In this document: piece by piece, positions 32,898 through 41,619 of the stretch | Layout of the letters: the number at the start of each line of letters is the position of its first letter | Position numbering within the stretch: the stretch's first letter is position 1 | Source of the DNA: Lachnospiraceae bacterium | Lineage (GTDB): Bacteria; Bacillota; Clostridia; Lachnospirales; Lachnospiraceae | DNA: 64,000 nt | Reading direction: 5' to 3' | Assembly: GCA_910575275.1 (NCBI GenBank) | Contig: CAJTEE010000005.1 | Location: 1 to 64,000 of the forward strand | Notes under the pieces: model-generated | The model's database searches: none | What the model was told of the DNA's origin: nothing | The model's input: only the letters and a program-made list of their open reading frames with translations | Position numbers and translations under genes: made by a program

Positions 32898-32918
32898 CTC
32901 TGGACACGGTGTCCAGAG
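32898..32918. repeat. ICE palindrome, copy 5
   Basis: Perfect arms around G, between mobC and the relaxase gene. Confidence 0.9.
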
Positions 32919-32944
32919 CTGGGGAGAACCGATTTTGAAAGGGG

Positions 32945-34384
32945 GTGCTGTCCCTGGCGACGACCCGTCTTATAACCCACCATATCAGCGGGGACAAGTC
33001 GATCCTGGCCTCTCTGTCGGACCGCTTCGACTACGGCCAGAACCCGGAAAAGACCCTGGACGGGGCCCTGATCCGCTCCTATGAGTGCGACCCCCTCACG
33101 GCTGACAGCGAATTTCTTTTGAGCAAGGCCCGGTATAAAGCAATCACGGGCCGGGAGCAGAAACGGGACGCCGACGTGCTGTGCTATCAGATCCGCCAAT
33201 CGTTCCCCCCTGGGGAGCTGGACCCGGAGGAGGCGCTGAACATCGGCTATGAGCTGGCGATGCGCTGGACCAAGGGGAAGCACGCTTTCTTCGTGGTGTC
33301 CCACGCGGACCGCCCCCACCCCCACGTCCATATTTACTACAACTCCACCACCCTTGACTGCACCCGGAAATACCGGGATTTTTTAGGCTCTGCCCGCGCC
33401 CTGCGGCGGCTGTCCGACCGGATATGCCTGGAGCATGACCTGTCCGTTATCAAAAACCCCAAGCTCCATAGCAAGGGAAAATTCCGGCACTACGGCCAAT
33501 GGCTGGGCGCGTCCCGGCCACACTCCTACAAGGAGCAGCTACGGGGGATCATAGACGGGGCCCTGGCGGAACGGCCCGCCGACTTTGCCGGGTTCCTCCG
33601 GCGGATGGAGGCGGCGGGGGTCCAGGTGAAGCGGGGCCGGGGCGGGGTAATCTCGTTCCGGCTTCCCGGCCAGGACCGGGCCACCCGCTTCCGGGCTTCC
33701 ACCCTGGGGGACGGCTACGGCCCGGAGGACGTGGAGGCGGTGATCGACGGGCGGGCCCCCGTCCGCAAGCCCGCCCAGGGGCGGCCCCGTTCGGCGGCTC
33801 CCCGGCGCGTCAATCTGATTATTGACATTCAGCAGCGTATGGCCCAGGGCAAGGGCCCAGGCTATGAGCGGTGGGCAAAAATATACAATCTCAAACAGAT
33901 GGCCGCCGCCCTCCAGTTTCTCCAGGAGAACGGGCTGACCGACTATGACGCCCTGGCGGAGCGGACGACGGAGGCGGTGGACCGGGCCCACGCCCTGGCC
34001 GGGGAGCTGCGGGGAGTGGAGGAGCGGCTGGCCGCCACCACAAAACTCATGGGGGCCGTGGTGGACTACGCCAAGACCCGGCCCGTGTTCGACGGCTACA
34101 AGGCCGCACGGTACAGCAAAAAGTATCTGGCGGAGCATGAGGAGGCCCTGGCCTCCTATCGGGCGGCAAAGACGGCGATCAACGACATTCTGGACGGGGC
34201 CAAGCTCCCCAGGATGGACGCGCTGAAAAAGGAGCGCCGGGAGCTGGCGGAGCGGAAGAAAAAGCTCTACGCCCAATACCGGGCGGCACAACAGGAAATG
34301 CGGGAGGCGGTGGCGGTCAAGGCCAACGTCGATCACCTCCTCGGCCTGTCTGACGGGCGGGAGAGTAAGGCCCAGGAGCGATAG
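32945..34384 (+). CDS. MOBP-type relaxase of the ICE
   Basis: A 479-residue relaxase. GTG at 32945 overlaps the AAAGGGGG ribosome binding site; a CTG at 32954 (product MATTRLITHHISGDKS) is better spaced and matches relatives. The nuclease domain carries the three-His motif SHADRPHPHVHIYYNS and a likely catalytic Tyr near the N-terminus. The C-terminal half is helical and charged. It differs from the IME1 relaxase, so each element carries its own. Confidence 0.9.
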   Translation: MLSLATTRLITHHISGDKSILASLSDRFDYGQNPEKTLDGALIRSYECDPLTADSEFLLSKARYKAITGREQKRDADVLCYQIRQSFPPGELDPEEALNIGYELAMRWTKGKHAFFVVSHADRPHPHVHIYYNSTTLDCTRKYRDFLGSARALRRLSDRICLEHDLSVIKNPKLHSKGKFRHYGQWLGASRPHSYKEQLRGIIDGALAERPADFAGFLRRMEAAGVQVKRGRGGVISFRLPGQDRATRFRASTLGDGYGPEDVEAVIDGRAPVRKPAQGRPRSAAPRRVNLIIDIQQRMAQGKGPGYERWAKIYNLKQMAAALQFLQENGLTDYDALAERTTEAVDRAHALAGELRGVEERLAATTKLMGAVVDYAKTRPVFDGYKAARYSKKYLAEHEEALASYRAAKTAINDILDGAKLPRMDALKKERRELAERKKKLYAQYRAAQQEMREAVAVKANVDHLLGLSDGRESKAQER

Positions 34385-34401
34385 CGACGGGGCCGCAGAC
34401 A

Positions 34402-34432
34402 GAAGCCTCTGGACACCGTGTCCAGAGGCTTC
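34402..34432. repeat. ICE palindrome, copy 6 (extended)
   Basis: The core 34407-34427 is perfect and the symmetry extends to 15-bp arms (GAAGCCTCTGGACAC and its complement). It lies 18 bp after the relaxase stop and could also stop transcription. Confidence 0.9.
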
Positions 34433-34440
34433 CGGCGGGT

Positions 34441-34502
34441 TTGGGGTGCAACCCCAACAAGCATTTTTGCGGAGCAAAAATGGCAAGTGTGGCTACACTT
34501 GC
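34441..34502 (+). other. oriT: Candidate oriT of the ICE
   Basis: Three hairpins follow one another: TTGGGGT/ACCCCAA (34441-34457), CATTTTTGC/GCAAAAATG (about 34462-34482) and GCAAGTGT/ACACTTGC (about 34484-34502). The first matches the repeat beside mobC in IME1. It is placed after rather than before the mob genes. Confidence 0.55.
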
Positions 34503-34869
<367 letters not shown>

Positions 34870-35760
34870 ATGAGAATACATTTTGCAAGTGGTCAAAATA
34901 TGTTTCGATTGCAAATGCAAAATCCCCTGCAAAGTACGATGGGGCAGGTGCAAAACGCTGGGTTGCAAAAGATTATTCAGCAAATAAACGTCAATTATGG
35001 CAACAAGAAAAACCGTGATACGGTTGAATTGAGCCAAAAGGCACTGGAACTGCTGGATGCCAGCAAAACCAAAAAAGCGGATGAGGCCAAGAAGCCGGAG
35101 GCTGCTTTTGGTCCCCAGAAGTACGCACCTGAAATGTTTACCAAAGAGGAGTGGGCCGAACAATCAATTTTGGCACAGAGAGATGGAATACAGACTGTTT
35201 CCGATGTGATTGACTATGCAAAATCCAAATTGGAATATACCATGTCGAAGATTTCCGAGCTGGAAAACTATTTGAACGGCACAGGTACGCATAGCGATCC
35301 CAACATGACGAAAGAGCTGGCGGAGACGTATCTGCATAATTACAAGCAAAGTATTCAATCAGACTATACAGACATCATTCAAAGTCACATCAATCCACAC
35401 CGCTCCACAGTGGATGAATATGACGGACTGTCTGGCGGGCTAGCGTCAAAGGTGACGGAAAATCAGCTCAATTCTATTTCTGCTGATTTCTTGAGCCTTT
35501 CCAATTTGTCAGACGATCCGCAAGAAATCATGGAGGCGTTAGAAAACGCATCCAAGTTACTGGACGGAATGAAGCAGGATGTGGAAAATACCTATAAAGA
35601 GATGACTGGCGGTAAACAGATTACGGAACCCGCCAGAAGTACCTCTATTTTTGATGGAAACACCAGTCATAACTTCTTTGCGTCCCAGATGGAGAAATCA
35701 CATCGGATCATTGATACCGCGCAAATGAAACTCACAGGACAAACGCTCAATTTCCAATGA
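34870..35760 (+). CDS. Unknown ICE cargo protein 1
   Basis: A 296-residue protein with no recognised family. There is no signal peptide or membrane helix. It is Gln/Asn-rich at the start (SGQNMFRLQMQNPLQSTMGQ), has a DTVELSQKALELLDASK motif of the kind common in clostridial flagellar and surface-associated proteins, then helical segments (YAKSKLEYTMSKISELENYL; DPQEIMEALENASKLLDGMK). The C-terminal 60 residues mix polar turns and helix. It sits with the next gene downstream of a tetranucleotide tract. AT-richer codon use than the transfer genes suggests a separate origin. Confidence 0.6.
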   Translation: MRIHFASGQNMFRLQMQNPLQSTMGQVQNAGLQKIIQQINVNYGNKKNRDTVELSQKALELLDASKTKKADEAKKPEAAFGPQKYAPEMFTKEEWAEQSILAQRDGIQTVSDVIDYAKSKLEYTMSKISELENYLNGTGTHSDPNMTKELAETYLHNYKQSIQSDYTDIIQSHINPHRSTVDEYDGLSGGLASKVTENQLNSISADFLSLSNLSDDPQEIMEALENASKLLDGMKQDVENTYKEMTGGKQITEPARSTSIFDGNTSHNFFASQMEKSHRIIDTAQMKLTGQTLNFQ

Positions 35761-35898
35761 TGACGACTACGCTTAAAGCGACTTTGCAATAAGAATTAAC
35801 CGGAATTTGATGGAGAACGGTTAATAAACTCCGTTTTCAATCAATTCATCAGCGAGTAAATTACTCATAGCCTTAGTTTTGGTTAGGAGGATTTGATT

Positions 35899-37047
35899 AT
35901 GTCTATGCCAGCTATTTTGCCTTCGGGCCAGCTTCATCCGGATGCGCTCAAGGGCCCTTTTGTCAAACATATCAGCAGCAGCACCCCCGCCACCAAAGGC
36001 GAACCCGGCGTAAAGGTCAGCGGTGACGCTATGGCGGAACGCTGGAAAGCGGAGGAAAAACGGGCCAATGAATATTGGCGGGAACACCGGGATGAGGCCA
36101 TCGACCTGACGCCCCAGCTTGGCAGCAAGCGAGTGGATTCCTATGATGGCAAAACCATTGTGGAGAATAAGGGTATGGGGTTTATTATCGAGACGATCCA
36201 GCCCGGTGTTTTTACTGCGGAGGATGCGAATAAATCCGCGGCTTCTGGCGGAGCTACCCACGGTTTCTTCTACCGCGAGACGGATTTCCGGTTCAGCGCC
36301 GCTCAGGAGTACACCGCCCTTGGCGAAAACGAGGTATTCCGCCACCGTAATATTAACGATGTGAATTTTGTCCGGGACACGCTGGACTTCTTCACCGATG
36401 GGAATTACACCCAGGCGGACGTGAACCGTATGCAGGATCAAATGACGGCGGTGGTTCGGGAACTGGCCCAGCAGATGAAGGACGATGGGGCGCCGGATTT
36501 GAGCAAGGTAAAGACCACCCTGACTGTGGGCGGAGGAGAGGTTTCTATTTCCCAGCTTCTTGAGATGCAGAAAACAGGGCGGGAGTTGTCGGAGTCCTTT
36601 AGCGGGATGACCTCCGGCTCCTTGACCGGCCATAACATTGAGGCGTTTGCAGAAATGGGAATTGCAAAATCCCTGGGTAACTACTATGGCAGCGATAAGG
36701 GAGCGATTGGGCAGATGTTCTCCAAAGGCATCGACCGGCTGTATGAAAAGGGTATGGCACAGCTTGATAAGGCGGACGCTTGGGTGAAAACAGTATCTTA
36801 CGCTGCCGGAACCTCCAGCAATCGGGATGCGGTGAAAACCGAACGAAATATTGCTGACTTGTTCTCCAAACTGAATACTGGAAATAAGAGCGGCCTTGTC
36901 CAAAGTTTTTCTTCCACATTTACACAGGCAAGAGCGATGGTACAGCAATATTGCAGTCAGTACAACATGCCGACCTCCCATGTGGGGCTAGCCGGAGCTA
37001 CGGCGGGGATCGAAAAGTTTTTCCAGGCGTGGATCAATAAGCTGTAA
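35899..37047 (+). CDS. Unknown ICE cargo protein 2
   Basis: A 382-residue soluble protein starting after AGGAGG (ATG 35899). No family is recognised. Visible parts: a Pro/Ser-rich N-terminus, a basic helix around ERWKAEEKRANEYWREHRDE, a central GGATHGFFYRETDFRFSAAQ region, DFFTDGNYTQADVNRMQDQM (EF-hand-like spacing but incomplete), and a helical C-terminus (SFSSTFTQARAMVQQYCSQY). It is 138 bp downstream of cargo protein 1 and probably in one operon. The pair may be a secreted or host-modifying cargo, but nothing in the sequence proves it. Confidence 0.6.
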   Translation: MSMPAILPSGQLHPDALKGPFVKHISSSTPATKGEPGVKVSGDAMAERWKAEEKRANEYWREHRDEAIDLTPQLGSKRVDSYDGKTIVENKGMGFIIETIQPGVFTAEDANKSAASGGATHGFFYRETDFRFSAAQEYTALGENEVFRHRNINDVNFVRDTLDFFTDGNYTQADVNRMQDQMTAVVRELAQQMKDDGAPDLSKVKTTLTVGGGEVSISQLLEMQKTGRELSESFSGMTSGSLTGHNIEAFAEMGIAKSLGNYYGSDKGAIGQMFSKGIDRLYEKGMAQLDKADAWVKTVSYAAGTSSNRDAVKTERNIADLFSKLNTGNKSGLVQSFSSTFTQARAMVQQYCSQYNMPTSHVGLAGATAGIEKFFQAWINKL

Positions 37048-37180
37048 ATTGCTCAGGCAGAAAAGCGAGCCATCGTTAAGAGTTAATCACAGAGACACCC
37101 AGACGCCAACGGGACGGCATATAAAAAAACCGTTGGATGGCGGCTGTCTATTAACACGCCCCAAACGAAAATGAACACCA

Positions 37181-37225
37181 AACGGCGGTTTTGAAACAAT
37201 GGATTTCAAGACCGCCGTTTTCTTA
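37181..37225 (+). terminator. Strong intrinsic terminator after cargo operon
   Basis: AACGGCGGTTTTGAAA pairs with TTTCAAGACCGCCGTT with one mismatch, followed by a short T stretch. Confidence 0.8.
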
Positions 37226-37257
37226 TGACTGACACGGCGGAAAAAGGAGGTTACGCC

Positions 37258-37314
37258 GTGTCTTTTTATATTCCCCGCCCCTTTGAACTGTCAAAAAAAG
37301 CCCGCCTCCTCTAA
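37258..37314 (+). CDS. Candidate 18-residue peptide
   Basis: GTG at 37258 follows an excellent AAAAAGGAGG and encodes MSFYIPRPFELSKKARLL. The good ribosome binding site suggests translation. It could be a leader peptide or the truncated start of a longer protein in relatives. No homology could be checked. Confidence 0.35.
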   Translation: MSFYIPRPFELSKKARLL

Positions 37315-37412
37315 AGGGGAGCCCTGGCCGCAACTGCGAAAATTGTAATATCCTGTCGCCCCGGTACGTCCGTATGGCCTTGCGCCATGCGGATATTTTT
37401 ATACCCTGGAGC

Positions 37413-37433
37413 CTCTGGACACCGTGTCCAGAG
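37413..37433. repeat. ICE palindrome, copy 7
   Basis: Perfect arms around C (GCC/GGC extend it by two bases each side), 70 bp upstream of the sigma-like gene. Confidence 0.9.
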
Positions 37434-37504
37434 GCCCGCTGCCGCTCCCCGCCCCTCCATTTCGATCTGTCCCTTCCCGCCCCGTATCGAAATGGAGGTT
37501 ACAT

Positions 37505-37924
37505 ATGACGACCATCAAATTGAATAACTACTACCCCCATCTGACCGAGTGTGTCACCCTGGAAGTGTCGGAGGAGATCGCCGTGACCCTCTCCATTGGG
37601 GGCCGTATGTGCGACAGCTACAAGCGGCGCAAGCGGGACCATGACGAGTGCTCCCTGGACGGGACCCCCGGCTTTGAGGCCGACGTGACCTATCCCCCGC
37701 TGACCCCGGAGGAGATCATGGAGCTGGCCGAGGACCACGCCGCCCTCTACGCCGCTCTTGGCCGTCTCCCGCCCGTCTAGGCCCGGCGCGTCTATGCCCG
37801 CTTCATCCTGGGACGGAGCGTGACGGCGATTGCCAGAGCCGAGGGCGTGAATAAAAGCCAGATCACCCGCTCTATTGAATTAGGCTTAAAAAATTTGCGG
37901 GATATTTTGAAAAATCCTTGCTGA
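37505..37924 (+). pseudogene. Sigma-70-like ICE regulator with in-frame amber stop
   Basis: From ATG 37505 the frame encodes NNYYPHLTECVTLEVSEEIA and LTPEEIMELAEDHAALYAAL, ending LGRLPPV at a TAG (37778-37780). The same frame continues for 47 more codons as ARRVYARFILGRSVTAIARA, EGVNKSQITRSIELGLKNLR and a TGA at 37922-37924. The continuation is the sigma region 4 helix-turn-helix that relatives carry intact. A CAG-to-TAG change would explain it. The product would be a 91-residue protein without its DNA-binding part unless the stop is read through or the 3' part is started separately. Confidence 0.8.
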
Positions 37925-38554
37925 CCGACGCAACAAACCGCGAAAAAACCGCCTGATAGGTGAGGAGGGACAAGCCTCCCACTGACAACTGAATATACAG
38001 TATTCCAGGCACAAAACCCGCGTGAATAGCGGCAAAAGGCGCGCCGCCAGGATGGGAGCTCCGAGGAGGTGAACAGGGAGCGGACCGAGCGATCAACGCG
38101 AACCTTTGACCCGGCTGTGGCAGGCCGGGCGCGACGACAGCGCGGGGGATAATGAAACTTGCTCACGCCCTCCCACGGACTTGCGGGGGAGCCCTGCGGT
38201 ACGCGCCAGCCCTCCCACGGGGGCAGCGGTGCTGTGGAGCTATGACAGCCGGAGCCAACGGCGGCCTGGAATACTCCCCGCGCTGGGGGTGCGTGGCAAA
38301 TACAGCGTACAACAAAAACCATGGGGGCCGCCCGCCTGGGGCCTGTCTGTCTTACGGCAGCCCAAACTTCCCCCGGCGCGGCGGTTCCGTTCGTGGATCG
38401 AAATGGAATACCCTGCTGGCCTCTGGACACCGTGTCCAGACGTGGAGCAAGGTTGAAAGGCAGCACTTCCAGGTGCTGCCTTTCTGCGTTTCCCCACTAC
38501 CCAGCGGGAAACTTGTACGCATAGGAACCCCCGTTTTACATAGGAGGGCAGATT
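37925..38554. other. ICE intergenic region with palindrome copy 8
   Basis: About 630 bp, GC-rich, with no convincing gene. The words GCCCTCCCACGG occur twice (near 38167 and 38210). It contains palindrome copy 8 and the promoter region of the small gene at 38555. It may include control sequences for the recombinase operon. Confidence 0.4.
38421..38441. repeat. ICE palindrome, copy 8
   Basis: Arms around C with a mismatch at the last base. Confidence 0.88.
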
Positions 38555-38743
38555 ATGGCACACACGAGGACCAGCTACCACAAGGAAGTGAAAACGGCCT
38601 CTTTCCAGGGCCGGACGATTACCGTTGAAAACCTGACCCCTATTCTCGCCCCCAAGGTGCGGGACAAGCGCAAGCGGGAGATCGAGACGGGGCTTTATTC
38701 CGTGTTCCGCAAGTACGCTCCGGGCCGCGCGGAAATGCGCTGA
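38555..38743 (+). CDS. Small protein preceding ICE recombinase
   Basis: A 62-residue basic protein (HTRTSYHKEVKTASFQGRTI, VRDKRKREIETGLYSVFRKY) starting after AGGAGG. It fills the same slot as tnpW-type genes before large serine recombinases. The role is unknown; excision control is a guess. Confidence 0.6.
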   Translation: MAHTRTSYHKEVKTASFQGRTITVENLTPILAPKVRDKRKREIETGLYSVFRKYAPGRAEMR

Positions 38744-38834
38744 CCGGGTGACATCCTTGTGATTTGGGGCTGTCTTTGGTATAATATACTTGTAAAGGTT
38801 GACAGCTCCATTCCGATACGGAAAGGAGCCGACA

Positions 38835-40340
38835 ATGGAAAATCGCATTGACGCTATCTACGCGAGACAGTCTGTGGACCGTAAAGACAGTATCAGCATT
38901 GAAAGCCAGATCGAGTTCTGCAAGTACGAGCTGCGGGGAGGGAATTTCAAGGACTACAAAGATAAAGGATTTTCCGGTAAGAACACGGACCGCCCCCGCT
39001 TCCAGGAGCTTATGGCCGACATCAAGCGGGGCCTGATCCGCCGGGTGGTGGTCTACAAGCTGGACCGTATCAGCCGTTCTATCCTGGACTTCGCAACCAT
39101 GATGGAGCTGTTCCAGCAATACAATGTGGAGTTCGTTTCCTCTACGGAAAAGTTTGATACCTCCACCCCCATGGGCCGGGCCATGCTGAACATCTGCATT
39201 GTGTTTGCCCAGCTTGAACGGGAAACGATCCAGAAGCGGGTAACGGACGCCTACTATTCCCGTTGCCAGCGTGGTTTCCACATGAGCGGCGCGGCCCCCT
39301 ACGGCTTCAAGCTGGAGCCCACCACCATCCAGGGCATACGCACGAAAATGATGATCCCGGACCCCGACACGGCGAATATCGCCCGGTTGATGTTTGAAAT
39401 GTACGCCGAGCCGTCCACGTCATTCGGAGATATTGCTCGGTACTTCGCCCAGGAGGGCATACTGGTGTATGACAAGGAGCTGCGCCGGGGCTTCATTTCT
39501 CAAATGCTCCGCAACCCCATTTACGCCCAGGCTGACCTGGAGCTGTACGAGTTCTTCAAGGGGCAGGGGGCCGTGGTGGTGAACGAGGCGGCGGACTTCG
39601 CCGGGACCAACGGCTGCTATCTCTACCAGGGCCGGGACGTGCAGGAACGAAAAAACAAGGACTTGAAAAATCAAATCCTTGTGCTGGCCCCCAGCGAGGG
39701 CATTGTTCCCGCTGATACCTGGCTGCGGTGCAGGAAAAAGCTGATGGCGAATATCACGTTCCAGGGCGGGCGCAAGCCGAAAAATACATGGCTGGCCGGA
39801 AAGATGAAATGCGGCCACTGTGGGCGGGCGCTGAAAAGCCTGGGCAACCGGGCCGGAACCCACTACCTTTATTGCACCAAGCGGGCGGACAATATGAGCT
39901 GCGAGGGCTGCGGGACGCTTCGGACGGCGGAGTTTGAGCAGTTTGTCTATGAGGCTATGGTGCATAAGCTGTCCGAGTTCCAAACACTGACCGCCCAGAC
40001 CGAGACAGTCAACCCCAGGCTGACCGCCTTAAACGTGGAACTGGCCCAGGTGGAGGACGAGATCGAAAAGCTGTTGAACACCCTGACCGGGGCCAGCGCG
40101 GTTTTGATGTCCTACGCCAACGGGAAGATTGAGGAGCTGGACACCCGCCGTCAAGGGCTGATAAAGGAGATTGCCGCGCTGAACGCTGAAAGCGTCTCCC
40201 CGCAAAAAATCGAGTACCTGTCCTCCCACCTGGGGAATTGGGACAACATCGACTTCGACGACCGGCGGCAGGTGGCCGACATCATTCTCTCCCAGGTCCA
40301 CGCCACCGCTGACCGTGTGTCGTTTGAGTGGAAAATCTGA
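38835..40340 (+). CDS. Large serine recombinase of the Tn1549-like ICE
   Basis: A 501-residue recombinase. The resolvase domain has AIYARQSVDRKDSISIESQI with the catalytic Ser and VVYKLDRISRSILDFATMME with the Arg motif. The recombinase domain includes GFHMSGAAPYGFKLEPT. The zinc ribbon is MKCGHCGRALKSLG with YCTKRADNMSCEGC, then a coiled coil. The start at 38835 follows GAAAGGAG. It is the last ICE gene; the flanking methyltransferase remnant begins right after it. Confidence 0.93.
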   Translation: MENRIDAIYARQSVDRKDSISIESQIEFCKYELRGGNFKDYKDKGFSGKNTDRPRFQELMADIKRGLIRRVVVYKLDRISRSILDFATMMELFQQYNVEFVSSTEKFDTSTPMGRAMLNICIVFAQLERETIQKRVTDAYYSRCQRGFHMSGAAPYGFKLEPTTIQGIRTKMMIPDPDTANIARLMFEMYAEPSTSFGDIARYFAQEGILVYDKELRRGFISQMLRNPIYAQADLELYEFFKGQGAVVVNEAADFAGTNGCYLYQGRDVQERKNKDLKNQILVLAPSEGIVPADTWLRCRKKLMANITFQGGRKPKNTWLAGKMKCGHCGRALKSLGNRAGTHYLYCTKRADNMSCEGCGTLRTAEFEQFVYEAMVHKLSEFQTLTAQTETVNPRLTALNVELAQVEDEIEKLLNTLTGASAVLMSYANGKIEELDTRRQGLIKEIAALNAESVSPQKIEYLSSHLGNWDNIDFDDRRQVADIILSQVHATADRVSFEWKI

Positions 40341-40741
40341 TTTCTTACCCCCAGCGCCCTATTCAATGGTGTGTTTACCATTGTCAAGCGATGTTTGATT
40401 TGCTAAATGAAACGGATAAATTACCAAAAGTTGATATGGTCATTGCAAATCTGTTGATTGAGTATATCGGATATGATTGTTTTCAGAAAGCTATCGTACA
40501 GACAAGCCCAAAGTATGTTTCATGTATTATTCAAATCAATATGGAAGATAGCTGGGTATCAGATTCCCCCTATCTTCATGCATTTGACGGACTGGAACAG
40601 GTGCATCATCAAATGGAAGAACAGTCATTGCAGAAAGCAATGTTCAAAATTGATTACCATACAATCAAAACTTTAGAACGTATACTGCCTAATGGCAAAA
40701 AACTGGTACAAATAGATTTTGAAAAAAATCTCTCTATTTAA
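40341..40741 (+). pseudogene. Methyltransferase, 3' remnant cut by the ICE
   Basis: An open frame continues from within the recombinase tail and encodes PKVDMVIANLLIEYIGYDCF, the post-SAM motif of class I methyltransferases (DMVIANLLIEY), then QKAIVQTSPKYVSCIIQINM and a C-terminal strand-rich half. The N-terminal half with the SAM-binding glycine motif is missing. AT content is higher than in the ICE. It is best explained as the 3' part of the gene into which the ICE inserted; the 5' part should be left of the window. Confidence 0.7.
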
Positions 40742-40753
40742 TATTTTCATTCC

Positions 40754-40785
40754 AGCGGTCACGCTTCGCAGCATGACCGCTTTCC
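40754..40785 (+). terminator. Terminator after methyltransferase remnant
   Basis: AGCGGTCA (40754-40761) pairs with TGACCGCT (40774-40781), followed by TT. Confidence 0.7.
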
Positions 40786-40914
40786 TATATAGGGAAAGTA
40801 CAGAACCGTGTCAATGCCCGGCCGTTGGTGTGTCAATTTGTTCTTTTCTTTATATTTATCCAAATGGGTTAGATTTGTTATAGCATAATTAAAACAACTA
40901 TAAAGTAGATTGAT
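40786..40914. other. AT-rich intergenic region
   Basis: No gene. It contains CAGAACCGTGTCAAT, similar to a sequence in the second ICE at 55409 (see findings). Confidence 0.4.
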
Positions 40915-41006
40915 TTGACAATAACACATTATTTTTACTAAATTTAATGTGCTTATGTATCATAAAACTTGACAATGACACATTATTTATATACAATATA
41001 ATGTGT
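40915..41006 (+). promoter_or_regulatory. AbiE promoter with two inverted-repeat operators
   Basis: The -35 TTGACA (40969-40974) and -10 TACAAT (40992-40997) have a 17-bp spacer. Inverted repeats ACACATTA/TAATGTG lie at 40924-40951 and ACACATTAT/ATAATGTGT at 40978-41006, 54 bp apart. The upstream site is also preceded by TTGACAAT. AbiEi antitoxins are known to bind paired inverted repeats cooperatively. Confidence 0.8.
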
Positions 41007-41025
41007 ATAATAAGGAGTGACTGTC

Positions 41026-41619
41026 ATGAGAACTGAGAATACAATAAAAACCCTTTTGGAAAATTCGCCGGATGGTACTATTACGGCCAGACAGATAACA
41101 GAATCCGGAATGCACCGAAGCATATTGCAGAAGCTTGTAAAGGATGGAGAATTATATCGTTATGGACGAGGGCTTTATATACGGAGTGATATATGGGAAG
41201 ATGACATCCATCTGTTGCAGTGCAGGTATGGACGAGGCATCTATTCTCATGATACAGCGTTGTACCTTTTAGGATATTCCGACAGGACACCGGCAAAATA
41301 TACAATGACTTTTCCAAAAGGGTATAATGCGCCTTCTCTTAAACAGGAAAATATTATTGTGAAACGAGTTGTGCCAGATAATTATGCACTTGGAATCATT
41401 GAAATAAAGTCGCCCTGCGGGAATCCCATCAAAATATACAATCTCGAAAGAACATTATGTGACATTGTGCGTGGCAGCGGCAGTGATATTCAGATTGTAA
41501 ATGGAGCAATGAAACGGTATGCGGCTTCTAAGGAAAAAGATATACACAAGTTGATGAAATATGCGGAGCAGCTTAGAGTAAAACCAAAGATATTACATTA
41601 CATGGAGGTGCTGTTATGA
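41026..41619 (+). CDS. abiEi: AbiEi-family antitoxin/repressor
   Basis: A 197-residue antitoxin of a type IV toxin-antitoxin system. The N-terminal winged helix is GTITARQITESGMHRSILQK and LVKDGELYRYGRGLYIRSD. The C-terminal antitoxin domain has YSHDTALYLLGYSDRTPAKY, TFPKGYN and IYNLERTLCDIVRG. It represses its own promoter through the paired repeats and opposes the toxin. The start at 41026 follows AAGGAG. It overlaps the toxin gene by 4 bp. Confidence 0.92.
   Translation: MRTENTIKTLLENSPDGTITARQITESGMHRSILQKLVKDGELYRYGRGLYIRSDIWEDDIHLLQCRYGRGIYSHDTALYLLGYSDRTPAKYTMTFPKGYNAPSLKQENIIVKRVVPDNYALGIIEIKSPCGNPIKIYNLERTLCDIVRGSGSDIQIVNGAMKRYAASKEKDIHKLMKYAEQLRVKPKILHYMEVLL

Larger units (their letters stand above)
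37226..37504. other. Intergenic region before sigma-like gene
   Basis: It contains a candidate 18-codon ORF (37258-37314), an ICE palindrome copy at 37413 and the ribosome binding site of the next gene. Nothing else was recognised. Confidence 0.4.

Noticed and set aside
35821-36981. 386-residue minus-strand open frame opposite cargo gene 2
   Set aside because: The plus-strand frame has AGGAGG, normal amino-acid composition and an operon partner; the minus frame is His, Leu and Gly-rich without a start signal.
38106-38628. Several plus-strand open frames of 67-158 residues
   Set aside because: They overlap one another in different frames, lack ribosome binding sites and cross a palindrome copy; treated as noncoding.
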